Part shown: positions 10,901 through 22,100 of the stretch, one piece after another
Numbering within the stretch: position 1 is the first letter of the stretch
Layout: each line of letters starts with the position of its first letter
Assembly: GCA_012845835.1 (NCBI GenBank)
Contig: JABAKD010000002.1
Coordinates: 26,006,210 to 26,070,209, forward strand
Direction of reading: 5' to 3'
Source of the DNA: Undaria pinnatifida
Lineage: Eukaryota; Sar; Phaeophyceae; Laminariales; Alariaceae
Length of the DNA stretch: 64,000 bases
Notes under the pieces: model-generated
Seen by the model: the letters and a program-made list of their open reading frames with translations, nothing else
Told to the model about the DNA's origin: nothing
Database searches by the model: none
Made by a program: the position numbers and the translations under genes

Positions 10901-13704
10901 TGGTGGTGGTGGCGGTGGTGGTGGTAGCGTTGGCGGTGACAGTGTTTGCGGGGTCAAGTCTAGTTTTGTCTCTGCAGAGGCATGTGAACCAGAACTGCGA
11001 TGCAGCCCCGCCCCTGGCTGTAGTGCTGACGGAAACAAGCGTCAGGTCACTGGGTCATCCTCGGCCATTTCCCGATTGGTAATGATGGCGCCGTCTTTTA
11101 GTGATGAAGCAGGCCTGCCGGTGGAAAACGAACCCTGCCGCTCTGCTTCAAAATATTCGCGGCTGCCCGTAGTTCAATGGAAAGGCTGCTGCAAGCGGAA
11201 ATGAAATGTTTTGGCGCCGCTTACGAATCACGGCGGTGGAGGAGGAGGGTTTGGAGGCCCCGTCTTGCGACGTTTTAACGCCTTTGTCTGTGAACAAACC
11301 CGATTTGTTTGGCCCCTTGGCATTTATACATGATCAACAATTTTTGGTTGCCCCTGCTCCCGCCCACCCTCGCCACCCCCGCCACATACCCCACTCAGGC
11401 GAGTTTCTCTTCGTGTTGCTCCAGCTACTGCCGGTGGATTACGTTCGCGAGTCCTGGTGGCTTTCCGACATCAGCCCGTGGTTTGCCGGCGCGATGCTCT
11501 TCCAGGTAAGACCCCAGACGAGCATTTTGCCCAATGTCACGATAGCCCCTCCCCCGCTGCTCCGTCTCGAAAGGGAAGCGTGGTCAATGATCAAATTACT
11601 AAGGAAAGCAACAAATGAGTAAGCCCTCCCCCCCGCCTCCCCCCCGCGCGCTCCCCGAAAGTGTCAGTACTAACTCATGATAGCGTCGAAATAACATTCG
11701 CCCCCTCCGAAGCAAACCTCCCTCCCTCCCTCCCTCCCTCCCATCCTGGGAATTTCCGATGGCGTGCTTGTGACAGAGCCTCTGGTGTGCCTCGTTCCGC
11801 CCATGGGCGAGAGACGCTGGGCTGCTCTGGGTGCCTACGCTGATGCTGGGCAGCGTAGCGGTAGCCCTCGGAGGCGTGCACGGCATCCTCAGGACGGCGT
11901 GGTTCGACGAAGACATGGATGTTCTGCAGTACCTCGTGGCTCACGTACCCATCAGGTGTGTGTTGCAGACTGTACACTGTGGTCGAGTACATGTACAGTA
12001 GCGATGGACTTACGCCCCAAGTTTTCCCGTGGCTCCTCGCTTCTCTAGTGTCGAACCAGCATCTCGGTTGAGCCTTACTGCCTGGCAGTTTCTCCCCACC
12101 GTCTGTAAAAAGAAGGGCAGTGCCCGAGCCCAGCGAGCCTTACCACCCCCACCCCCCCCCTCCCCCATTGGCAACGTTGACTTTTTTTCTACAATGCATG
12201 GCTGCTACGACAAAAACATAACCCCAAACACGCCGGCGGGCCGTTTTAACGCGTTTTTTCACACTTGCAGCGATTGATTGTTAAAACTAGTTTGCCTCTC
12301 ACGGCCCCTCTACCCCCCCTCCCCGCCCCCTTCCTCAGGAAAGGGGCTAAGACAATAAAAACACCCCGTAAGTTATGGAAAAAATGTAGTGGGCATCCAA
12401 GTGTTGGAGGTTTCCCGATTAGGAGTAGGAACGGTGCTCCGTCTCGAAAGAGATTCGTGGCCAATGATCAAGAGACTAACAATATGTCCATACGCCCTCG
12501 CCTCCGTCCTCACTGATGCACACAATGTCTGCCTAGTCGGTGAAAATCCGACGTGCTCGGTTCCGGTATTGTAGGGATGCGAGGGTCTATGGTTTTAAGA
12601 CGACGGCCATGCGTGATACTGAGTACCCCCCCCCCCCCCCCCTCCTTCCACCCACGCCTCCTTGTCAGCCTCCATTTCGGCTGGATATCATGCGCGTCGC
12701 TGGTGAATCTTAACGGCTACTTCGCATCAATCCCGAGGCTGACGAATCGGTTTAAGCTCGTCGCGTCGGTGTTGACCATCATCGCGGCAACCGTGCTCGG
12801 GGCCGTGATCACACGCATCCGCGAGGACCCACTGTATGTGGCCGTCTTGGCGTGGGCCCTCTGGGCTGTGGGGAGCCCCGCCGGCTGGAGCGGACTTGAG
12901 GTGCGCTATTTTTCTTGCATTGGGATGCTGTTTTTTTTTTGCCGTTCTTTAGTGACCGCAGGCTATACTTCAGGGAAATGATCTACGATATGTGATAACG
13001 TCAAAATCACAATCGTTATCATCATCATCATCATCATCATCATCATCGTCATCATTTTCATCATCGTAATCAATACCGTTCTCATAATCATAATCGTCAT
13101 CACCATCACCATCACCATCAGCAGCAGCATCAGCATCATCACCATCGTCATCCTCAGCTTCGTCAGCATCGTCATCATATGCAAGCGATGCTGCTGCAGC
13201 GATCATTTTTATGTGGCTTCGTGAAGTGCCACGGGGGCAGGTTACTCCGGGGAGTATCCGCAGCGAGCACGAAATACTTTTCATGTCTTGCCGGGGGCCT
13301 AAGACTAGCTTCAGCTGTGTGTATTTTCTTTTGCTTCATTATTTCCTAAGAGATACTCTTCGACTCCAGAGTGTTTGGAGCCTGTCCTGTGACCACCGAC
13401 TCTTGATAGATTACGGCGATGATGAGTTAATGTAACAACATCAACAACGAACGCGAGGGAAAACGTCTCAAATATGTTCACCCTCTTTCCTTCTCCCTTT
13501 CTGTGCCTTGTTCTCGCCAATATTTTTGCGTGATTCTGTGCGCTATGTATGCGATTCTGTGTTTTCCAGGGACGCATTGACCCGGGCGATATCCGCCTGC
13601 AGGAGCTGACGGCCAAGGGCGGCTCCATTCTCGCCATGGCGGCCGTCTGTCTGCTCCTGGGAGCCTCCGTGAAGGACAAAATAATATTGGGGAACGAGGA
13701 GTAA
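7946..13704 (+). CDS. TspO/MBR-like tryptophan-rich sensory membrane protein, 6 exons
   Basis: Exons 7946-8092, 8957-9146, 11399-11505, 11777-11955, 12669-12900 and 13570-13704 total 990 nt (329 residues plus TAA). All introns are GT-AG and every phase agrees (0,1,0,2,0). It is a multi-pass protein of the long tryptophan-rich sensory/TspO-related family: WWANMAANRSTGRL, then the hallmark TPAGWAFAIWGPIFL split by the 2.25 kb intron 2, then a Trp-rich part (ESWWLSDISPWF, SLWCASFRPWA), LHFGWISCASLVNLNGYF in exon 5, and a last helix (SILAMAAVCLLLGASV). Relatives bind porphyrins or act as sensors in membranes; the ligand here is unknown. The start is uncertain. ATG 7946 is the first in-frame ATG after a stop at 7877-7879 and no AG lies between them. 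Alternatively exon 1 begins at 7970 after 'acccaacag' and is fed by 6011-6163 and 6893-7141, giving 455 residues. Confidence 0.8.
9188..9328 (+). repeat. 32-bp minisatellite in TspO-like intron 2
   Basis: About four units of 'gtgccggttgaacagtgcct' plus 'atttccggtata', starting near 9191, 9223, 9255 and 9287, with small changes. It shares words with the dispersed 'agtgccggttg' element elsewhere in the window. Confidence 0.7.
9880..10470 (+). repeat. MITE family fragments in TspO-like intron 2
   Basis: Three right-hand ends of the inverted-repeat MITE family ('gcctcagaaaa...' then 'cctctcgcgtagcatg' or 'ccctaccgtagcacgc') end near 9950, 10375 and 10455. The middle segment 'gtaggccacgggattggtca' lies at 10229-10248. 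The pieces are nested or stacked, as expected from repeated insertion into the same intron. Confidence 0.55.
11714..11743 (+). repeat. (CCCT)n tract before exon 4 of the TspO-like gene
   Basis: Seven near-perfect CCCT units end about 35 nt before the acceptor gtgacag|AGC. The tract is the only pyrimidine-rich stretch there, so it probably serves as the polypyrimidine tract. Confidence 0.6.
13018..13195 (+). repeat. (ATC)n microsatellite in TspO-like intron 5
   Basis: Impure ATC/CAT triplets over about 180 bp between exons 5 and 6. The long Met-rich or Asp-rich frames on the minus strand are artefacts of this repeat. Confidence 0.85.
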
Positions 13705-14294
13705 ATGACCCATCGTGCAGCTACGCGCGGGCGTCGAGAAGGGAACTACGTGCTTTGTTCTATGTCACGTTGCACGTGTAAAACGATGTGTGCAGCCACC
13801 GCCCGCCAGCGCGTGGTTGTGACATTTCTCGAGCCGGGAGTTATCAGCCACGGTAAAAAAAAAGTCCGGTCAAATAACTCCGTTCAAAACAACCGCGATG
13901 AAGAAAATGTTGTTGTCTGAGGAATAGCCGAAGGAGAAAGTACACCCTAAAAGGTGATTGTGACACCTGTGGCACCTACGGGCGACCCGTGCTACGATAG
14001 AGGGTACAAGGTACCACTTTTTGGCCAAAACATTACGTACACCTCCCTCCCCCAGCAGCCACCGTTGAGGTTAAGGCACCACAGCGAAGTAGCACGACCC
14101 ATAAACCCTGCCCGGGTTGCCCCCATGAATAAGGTACCGCACATCATGATATAATAAGGAACAAGCAACCTTATATTCCCGTCCATATACGTCCAGATAC
14201 GAAATGCGAACCCAAATTTTTAGAATCGGTGAAGCTACTCAGACGCCGTGACCACAGCCCCAAAGACCTTTCCCAGGCCAACCGATGGCATCTA

Positions 14295-14668
14295 CGGGCG
14301 ACCCGTGCTACGATAGCGAGGCAGCACTTTTTGGCCAAAATATTGCTTGAATGACGAGGCTCCATAACCCCTTTAGAGCCCCAAAACTCCTCCCGATACT
14401 AATTCCACGTAACTTGTCCCCCCCAAAACGGGTTTCCAGTTAGCTGTGAAGGCGTTAACTCAACATCGTCGGAATCTGTCATTCTTGTTTTGCAACATGA
14501 TTTGCTTTGAATATACCTGGGGCCCCACGAGTTTGTTAATCGGATTTTCACTTCAAGTTTGCTCAAAATCATTTTTCGGGTGGAGTATACGGAGCTCTTC
14601 ACATGAGAAGAGCTCCCAGGAGAAAAAACGGCGCGCCTCTGCCATCGCATGTGTCGGGGCGCTGTTTT
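14295..14668 (+). mobile_element. MITE family copy (inverted terminal repeats)
   Basis: Begins 'cgtgctacgatagcgaggca' and ends with a related inverted sequence ('gcgcctctgccatcgcatgt'). Internal family marks are 'gaggctccataacccc', 'catcgtcggaatctgtca' and 'ggagtatacggagctcttca'. A left-end fragment of another copy lies at 13987-14030. It begins about 590 bp downstream of the TspO-like stop codon. Confidence 0.6.
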
Positions 14669-17600
14669 CGACGTCGCGTTGTAGCGCGTGATGGGGAAGA
14701 GGGGCTTTGCTTGGGGTTTTGCCCTTGACCCAGGGCGTTTATATCGACTGGAAGGGATGACGCCTCCTGTGATAGAGGGGGAATACTTTTTGGCGAAATA
14801 TTTCCCACTGCGGAGGGGGCTCCGCAGCTGAGAGGGGCTGCCCTTTCTTGCCGTATGTGTTTCGGTGATAGACCTAGGCCATGGGATGGTGTTATGGTAT
14901 CCCTTTTCTCCCGTTGCGGCGTTGTGATTTATAGCAGTTGTCGCCCTTATAGCTCGCGGGCGTTGTCGCTTGCCCTTACGAACGGCTCCGCGCCCCCTTC
15001 TGTGATGAGGTATCCGGCGGACAGCAAGCAACTAATACAAGAGATGTAACGTCCAAGCAGCCCTCGTGTGTTCATCAGATTGCGTTTATTCTCAACGAAA
15101 GTGTTTGAGCTGAGGTATATAGAGAGCTCACTCAAGTTAAGCAGGCCTCAGAATAATTAGGTTCTACGGTATCCCTCTTTGATGGTGGCATGCGCCTTTT
15201 TTTTTGCATGTGTTGGAAGGTGCGGTTGCTTGGATCTAGGACAACGGCTAGGTGGATCATCGGCGGGGTACTTTGGCGAGGTCACGTTGTGTCCTATGTC
15301 GGTTAAAACAACCCCGCTTGTTGGGCGATTGATGCACCTGGGAGGCGAAACCCCGAGAAGCCTTGTGGTTCCCGCTGCCCCCCCCCCCACCCTTTTTGGT
15401 TCTTGGAAGGATGCAATTCGCCCTTCATGCCATTCGCCGAACACCTCAAGACGCTTCGCGCTTGGTGCAAACAATGTCTATCCGGTTGGTGAAAACCCGA
15501 CGTGCTCCGTCCCGGCATAGTAGGGATGCGAGGGCATATGGCCACACGACTACGGCCATGCACAAACTGAGTATACCCTCCCCCCCCACCCTCATCCCCA
15601 TCCCTCGCGGGCCGGATCATGACCCGTGAAAGCCCTGAAATATACCCAGTCCCTTCCAATTTTGTGCATTAGACTTGTTGGCGCGCTTGTTCTTCGGCGG
15701 CGTGTCGCGTTTGATGCACAACGAGTAGTCTCTGCGGGGCGTGTGGATGCATGTCACGGTCGGGGCGCACCAAATTGTGTTGGTGAGTCTTCTCACGCTA
15801 GAGGTGCAGCGCAGAAGTTTCTTCAGCTCCTAACATGAATGAGAAGCTCAGCATCTCACGCGAAAAAGTGACTTCGAAGACATTCGTTCGCGCAAGGTCG
15901 CTCGACCAACGTTTTCTTTGCGCTAGTCCTAAAACAAGTATGCTCGTGAAAAAGTATCATACTAACCATAGTTCCACACTTGAGCTCAAATGGTCACAAA
16001 CACTAGGCCAAAAAAGTGCAACCCCTAACGTGGGATGACTCTGGTTGGGTGAATCTTCCGTTGAGGAGTCGTGTTGGTTTTTATTTTTTGTTTTTTGTGT
16101 TTTTATCCTCCGGCGGATGGGGGAAAATACCAGGTAAAGCTTAAGCTCACCACACTTCTACGTATTTCGTACACGTCGTGCGTCGATTTAACTCAATTGC
16201 ATTCACAGCCCAACGCTAGCTGGCGTGTCCTTCGGTTCCCACCATAGCGATAGCGCGAGCTGTTCCTATCGGCGGTCCCCGTTACTACTCCGGCACCAAA
16301 GCTGCCGTTGTATACGGATGCGTGAGTGTGTCGACCCGGCCTTGGTTAAAAATGTTTTGGCCAAGAAGTGCTACCCGTTTGTGTTGCACGTTTCTGTGGA
16401 AGAAAGCCGAACAACCGTGCTTGTGCGCGCTTCTAAAATTGCTGGGTATAAGCCGCCCACCCCCCTGCGAAATCGTTGCAGTTTCGAAGCCTTACCACTG
16501 TTACTGTAATGCAGACAGCGGTATGCGTTGCCCTGCTGTTCCTCAGTGTACTGCTAAAAAATCCTTCGGTCGGTCGTTCGACGAGGGTATCGCGTAGCAT
16601 GAAGGAAAAAACACTATTTGCCACAAAACGGTATACCGTGAAAGTTTGTTTCAGTGGATGAAACTATCGTAAAAGTGTTTTCGGGGGACGACGAACAGGT
16701 TTATAACCTTAAGATGGTGTCAAAAACACTGGTATACCGTTTTATGGCATTTAGGTTCCAGTCAGACAGACAGACGAACAGCTCGACGATTAACAGTAGG
16801 TGACAGACAACTTCAATAAACTGAGGAATTAGACCAACCCCCTCGGGACGTCAGAAAGGGAAAATATCGAACGAAAAGTGGCGATCGAGGACCAACACCC
16901 GAATGGGTAGGGTGGACCGGACCGTACCTGGACCAAGTCCTTCGGAAGCCCGTTTTCTCATGACCGAGCGTTCTGTTAGTGGGTAAGCTTGCGCAAGTAT
17001 CACACTACGTACCCGTAGGGATGACTTTCCGAGGGGCTATCTCCACCGCTCCTGACTCCCAGGGATTAAGTCGGGTCTACATACTTACGAATCCGTATAC
17101 CACGGCAGCTTGCGCTGCTCGAGTAGCAACGGTGACCGCCGGTAGGGACAGCTCGCGCTGTCATTACCACGGGAAGTGAAGGATACGGCAGCTAGCGCTA
17201 GATTGCGAATACCATTGAGTTACATTGACACATGTATGAAAACATGTGGACGTGTGGTGAGCTTAAGCTTTATTTTTCCCCATCCGCCCAGAGGATAAAA
17301 AAAGAGGGAAAAAAGGAGAAAAACGTGGCGATTACAACATTGCCCACACAAAGCAACGGGTACTGTTAGGGTAGGGGGTGTGCCCGGACTGCAAGGTAAG
17401 GAGCAACGCGACACGCGGGTACATGGTCATACTTGTATTGCTAAACGCTGTTCCAAGGCATTGATAAGGCGGCCCGAGTCGTTTGTTTAGTCCCTATGCG
17501 TGGGCCCCAGAAATGTTACCAGGTGCTAGGCTACGGAGCCCGCGGCAAAAAAATGGTGCCGTTCCCCTCTTGCTTGCCGTGCGGCCATATCACGTAAGTA

Positions 17601-18792
17601 GTTATTCAGTTTGCTGGGGTTCTCTAAAGCGTTATTAGCGAATACGTCCGTCCGACGCAAATCACCATAAAACAGTAAATCGGCGGTTTCTACGTCAGTT
17701 TATGAGGGAACGAACGCCAGCTCAAGGTGGAAAAACCCCACAACCTTTACGGTACACCGACTCCTATCTGCCCCGATATAGCGAACAGGTGGCCTGCCGT
17801 TTGAGGCAGTGGGGTGCAGTATGGCAGTGGCGCTGCGGATACAGAATGCGGAGCGGTGGATATTTACTAAACTATTCTAACGACGTCAGCTGTGAGTTCG
17901 ACGAATGTAGGGTCGATACTCATCTTCGCTAGCTGCGTACTACATCCATCGCCCGTTTTTTGGAAGTTTCATGAATCAGGACCTAATACTTCGAGTATAA
18001 GATTACATTGTATTACATCACTTGTCATGGATGACCGAGTGATAGATTGGTATATTTGTCCACGGCCCGACAAAAAACCCGTTGCGTGCATTCATAGCAG
18101 CGTTTATTGGTACATTGACTCGTCACCATAACCAGTTGATCGTAATCTAGGCGACGGTCACAAGACCAGCTCCAAAATTATAGCAGGAACAAAGGGAGGG
18201 AGAATAGGAGGAAAAAACAAGCAAACACACACAAAAGTAACTAACACCATGCCTTTGCTTCCGAGGCTGGCCAGTCTCGTGAAGATCGGAACAGCAAGGA
18301 CATGCAAGCAAGGGCACGGCAACCAAACACCTTGAGGACGTAAATCCACACATGTGCGGATGTACGTGTCCTTCATTTAGCTACGAGTACATAAATCTTT
18401 AGCTGTACGTGTCCCAAAAACGTTCCTTCAGAACCTCGGAAATAACACACAAAATCTGAATAAACTGTTTAAACGCAGTCCAAACCCAACTACGCAGAGT
18501 AGCAACTAGCAAGAAAGAGCCTCTGGGTAACGCCTCGGTCAAAGGTTTCACTCCTGGGAATAAACCCCGGCTCGTGTACTTCGAAGGCTACAACCAGGGA
18601 AAACATAATATGAGCTGTCGCAGGGAACCCGCACAGCGGGATGCTCGTAACTGCCAATAACTTGTGTGCGTTGGCGGTTGGAAGACGCTTCAGGAAATTG
18701 AGTATTTTTTTCGGCGCCGTCACCCTTAACTTGGCCCTAACCCAAAAATTAGAAGCTCGCACTATCTAATCAGGAGACCATCCGCAACAAAT
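14669..18792. other. Intergenic repeat DNA between the TspO-like and GTPase genes
   Basis: No exon can be supported. MITE right-end fragments lie at 15105-15185. A reverse-oriented piece of family A ('gtgagttcgacgaatgta', then 'atactcatcttcgc') lies at 17885-17945. Two similar runs, 'cctagtcggtgaaaatccga'-like at 12530-12620 and 15475-15560, are a further diverged dispersed repeat. Confidence 0.4.
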
Positions 18793-19120
18793 TCAGAAGA
18801 GAGGCAGGCGCGGCACGTCCCTCTCCCGCCTCTCCGAGGCCCTCTTCGCCCTTCTCATGTGCTGCGTCGCCTGCAAGTAGTTGAAGTACATCGCCGCCCC
18901 TCGGAGGAGCAGCCTGCGCGTCGAAACCAGGCAAGGTGCCCCGGTGCAAGGCGCGGGACAGCGAGAGGTGAGGGCAGTAGGCAGACCGGGGGCATGGAAA
19001 AGTAAAATGGACGCCTCTTAGCCGAGTCTGAGGTTGTTCCGTGCTCCAGTACGAACCATCTATAACAGAAGAATAGTAGGAACGGCTTACCGCAAGTCGT
19101 GAAATCAAAACTGGCGCGCA

Positions 19121-19151
<31 letters not shown>

Positions 19152-22100
19152 CGAAGGGAGGCGGAGGGGTCCACACAGCTGGAGTCTGCGTGCCAAAAAA
19201 ACAAAAACACAGACGGCCTTTGGTCCGTTTTCTTAGTGGCACCGATCGATGGTAACAGTTTGGGACGAATGGATGCTTTGCTCACCCTTTCCACCACGGC
19301 ATCTTCTTCTGCGCCTCCGCAGCAGCTTGCTCGGCCGGGTCTGGTGGTAGCATCCACGTCCCCTCCGATAGGCGGTCCTGCTCCCGGCTCTGAGACAATA
19401 GCGCGCGCGGTCGTATTTGTTGGTCATAACATGCGCTACGCACTAGACCCGTGCTACGATGGTGTAGTGGATAGCGGAAGCACTCTTAGGCCAAACTACT
19501 CCAGCCTGATCGGGCTCCCAAAGTCAGCAACTACCTAATATTGTTCGAATGCCATCAATGTTCTTACAATGCCACTACCTAGGGCATGGGATTGTGCCCC
19601 GGGACGCACGATTGTGTTTTTCTCACAGTCGGGTTTTCGGTCAGGCATGGAGCGCCTCAGAAACAGGCTAGGACCAAGGCGACGGTAGTGGCGGGTTACC
19701 CTCCTCTTCACTGCCAAGTTTGGGCCACTCGCCGTAGTGACTCTGTACCTCCGCGCCGGGAAAATAAAATCAGGCAATTGTGTCGGCGCAGCATAGCTAA
19801 CGCTTCCATGGCGGTTTCGTTTGGCAAACCAAAAAGCACACAGAAAAGCTCAAGACCGAAAAGTAGCAGAGGGACATCAAATCGCTTCGTTAGAGCGCCG
19901 TCTTTGGAGGCGGCTCCAACGCCCCTCGCCCTGCCTTGTCCGTCCCCCACCTGGCCGTGATCGGGTACGGGGGCTGAGCGAGACGAGCGAGAAGTTGCCC
20001 AAATTTTGTATTTTGAGGAGGTACTCTCGAGCCTTTGGTTGGATCTTGACGTCTGCAGAGCTTAGAGCGAATAAATCACGAGAAAACATTTCCAAATTGG
20101 CAAAATTTCCAAATTGGCATATAGGTTTCTTCAACCCGAGCCACTGACGTAAGAGGCCCCACAAGTGCACCCCCTACTGTATCCTTGGCCCTAGTGAGTG
20201 CTCCTAATGCTACACAACTAACACATTTGTGTGTAAACGAGTTTTCATTTTTTAATAAAAGCCAGAAAATACACCTACGCTGTGAAATCAAGGATCTCGA
20301 AACCCACATTTGCAAGCTGCGTGTGATACTTCGATCGCGCGCGAATCGAGCTCTTCGTCGAAACTCGTGTCTGCAAGCTTGCGAGCGATGCTTCGATCGC
20401 GCGTGCTACGGGCTGTGAGTGCGAGCATATCCTCGTGACGGGCATAAGCCGGGTGTTCGTGGGTTTGAGTCTACTGACGAATAAGGCGACAAGCTATCGT
20501 CGCGAGGAAACGCACAAAAAAATTAGCCCCCGTCTAAGTAAATCTCCCTACGCCATGTCAACTCCTTCCGCTGGTATATACTTCTTTCACCTTTTGGCTA
20601 GGTGTTCCTGACCAAAACAAAATACGACGGCCTTCAGTCCTCAACGGGATACTGCTACCACATCGACGGGGACGAAAGCTAACATTTTTTTCCTTCCACC
20701 GCAAAAATACGACTCTTATGTCCAACTTGCTTGTCCCCCAAAAACGTGGGCAGAGTTTCTACGCGGGTTAAAGCCAAGATCTAGAGCTGTGAGTCGGCAG
20801 GATCTCACGACTAACAAGTAAGGTGCCGTTAACTAACTGAGTTTCTTTAGTCGGCAAGTCGGTTGGCGAAAACCAGATCATGGCCAGCCGACTTGCGGAC
20901 TCAAGTCAGGCGAGCAAAGCGGGCCACATCAACCACCGCCCGCCCAGGGAACCTCGACCAAAACAAGGGAACATGTATCCCGCGTTTGTCACGTCCTACA
21001 ATAAAGGTAGCACTTTTTTTCCTTTTTTTTGTTTCTGAATGATAAGTGCTCCTTAACCCAAAATCGTCGGATTTTTTTCAGTTTTTTTTTTTTAGTTTTT
21101 TTTTTTTTAGTTTTTTTTTGGGGGGGGGGGGTACCTAAGTCATGGGATTGTCCGTCCATCGGGTTGCACCTTTAGTTTTTCTCCAAAATCAGTTTTTGGT
21201 TGGGGGAATAAATATCCTGAAACTAGGAGCCTCAGCGAAAAAAGGACACATCTCTACCGCAACATGAGTCATTTAACATTTATTCTTACAAGTATGGAAA
21301 TCCAATAAGTTGGATAGTCGGCACCTCCAGGACCAACTATTAACCCGACTAATAACTAGTTGGCAACTCAAGTCGTGCAGACTCACAGGTCTACGAAATA
21401 TCATTATTTTTTCGTCAAAACCGGGAAGCTCTACAGCAAAACGCTCGTTGTACACGGAAAAGTACAAAATGGCGCAGCAAACGCAAGAACAGCACAACAC
21501 CGGGTATCACCGCTCAAAGAGGCAACCCGATCGCGACAACTCGACCAACATGCAAGCACATAAGTGGGCATCATCGCCCAAAGGGCGAACGTATCATGAC
21601 GACGCAAACATATCAGGGAGGGGAGGTCAAGGGGGGGAGGTCTTCGGCCGGCCTTCACCTCCATATCCTCGTTGAGCTTGACCAGTTCCGCCTCCCAGTG
21701 CAGGCGCAACACGTCCGCCACCCCCGCCATGTCGGGAACCGCAAGCTGCAGGGATCGGCGACGGTAGGCACAGCGGCATACAGGAGCGTCAGTCGTTTAC
21801 AAGAGTATCCAGCAACCCACGGCAGCACCAGAGGGGTGCCCTCCTCGCACACCTTCCCTCGGGGTGACACGACACAGCCGCGGCCGCAAGACGGCGTCAA
21901 ATTATCCTGTGCAATGCGGGCGGTCAAATCAGCAGCACGCTCCTGATGGGCGAGCTGCAGCGTGGCTACCGGACAATACCATCTACGTATTTACCACTGG
22001 AAACCTGCTTTTTTTTGCAGATTACATGGGCTTATTGTAGGCAATGTTTTTTCGGGTTCCAAGAGGGGTTGAGTGAGGAGATGGAGCACAAGAAACAAAT

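Noticed and set aside
11160-11225. tRNA-like text 'cgtagttcaatggaaaggct'
   Set aside because: Resembles a D-arm/A box, but there is no matching acceptor stem or B box at the right distance.
12963-13284. Met-rich and Asp-rich minus-strand frames
   Set aside because: Direct translation of the ATC microsatellite.
14399-15031. 210-codon minus-strand frame
   Set aside because: Runs through a MITE copy and its flank; composition and lack of motifs argue against coding.
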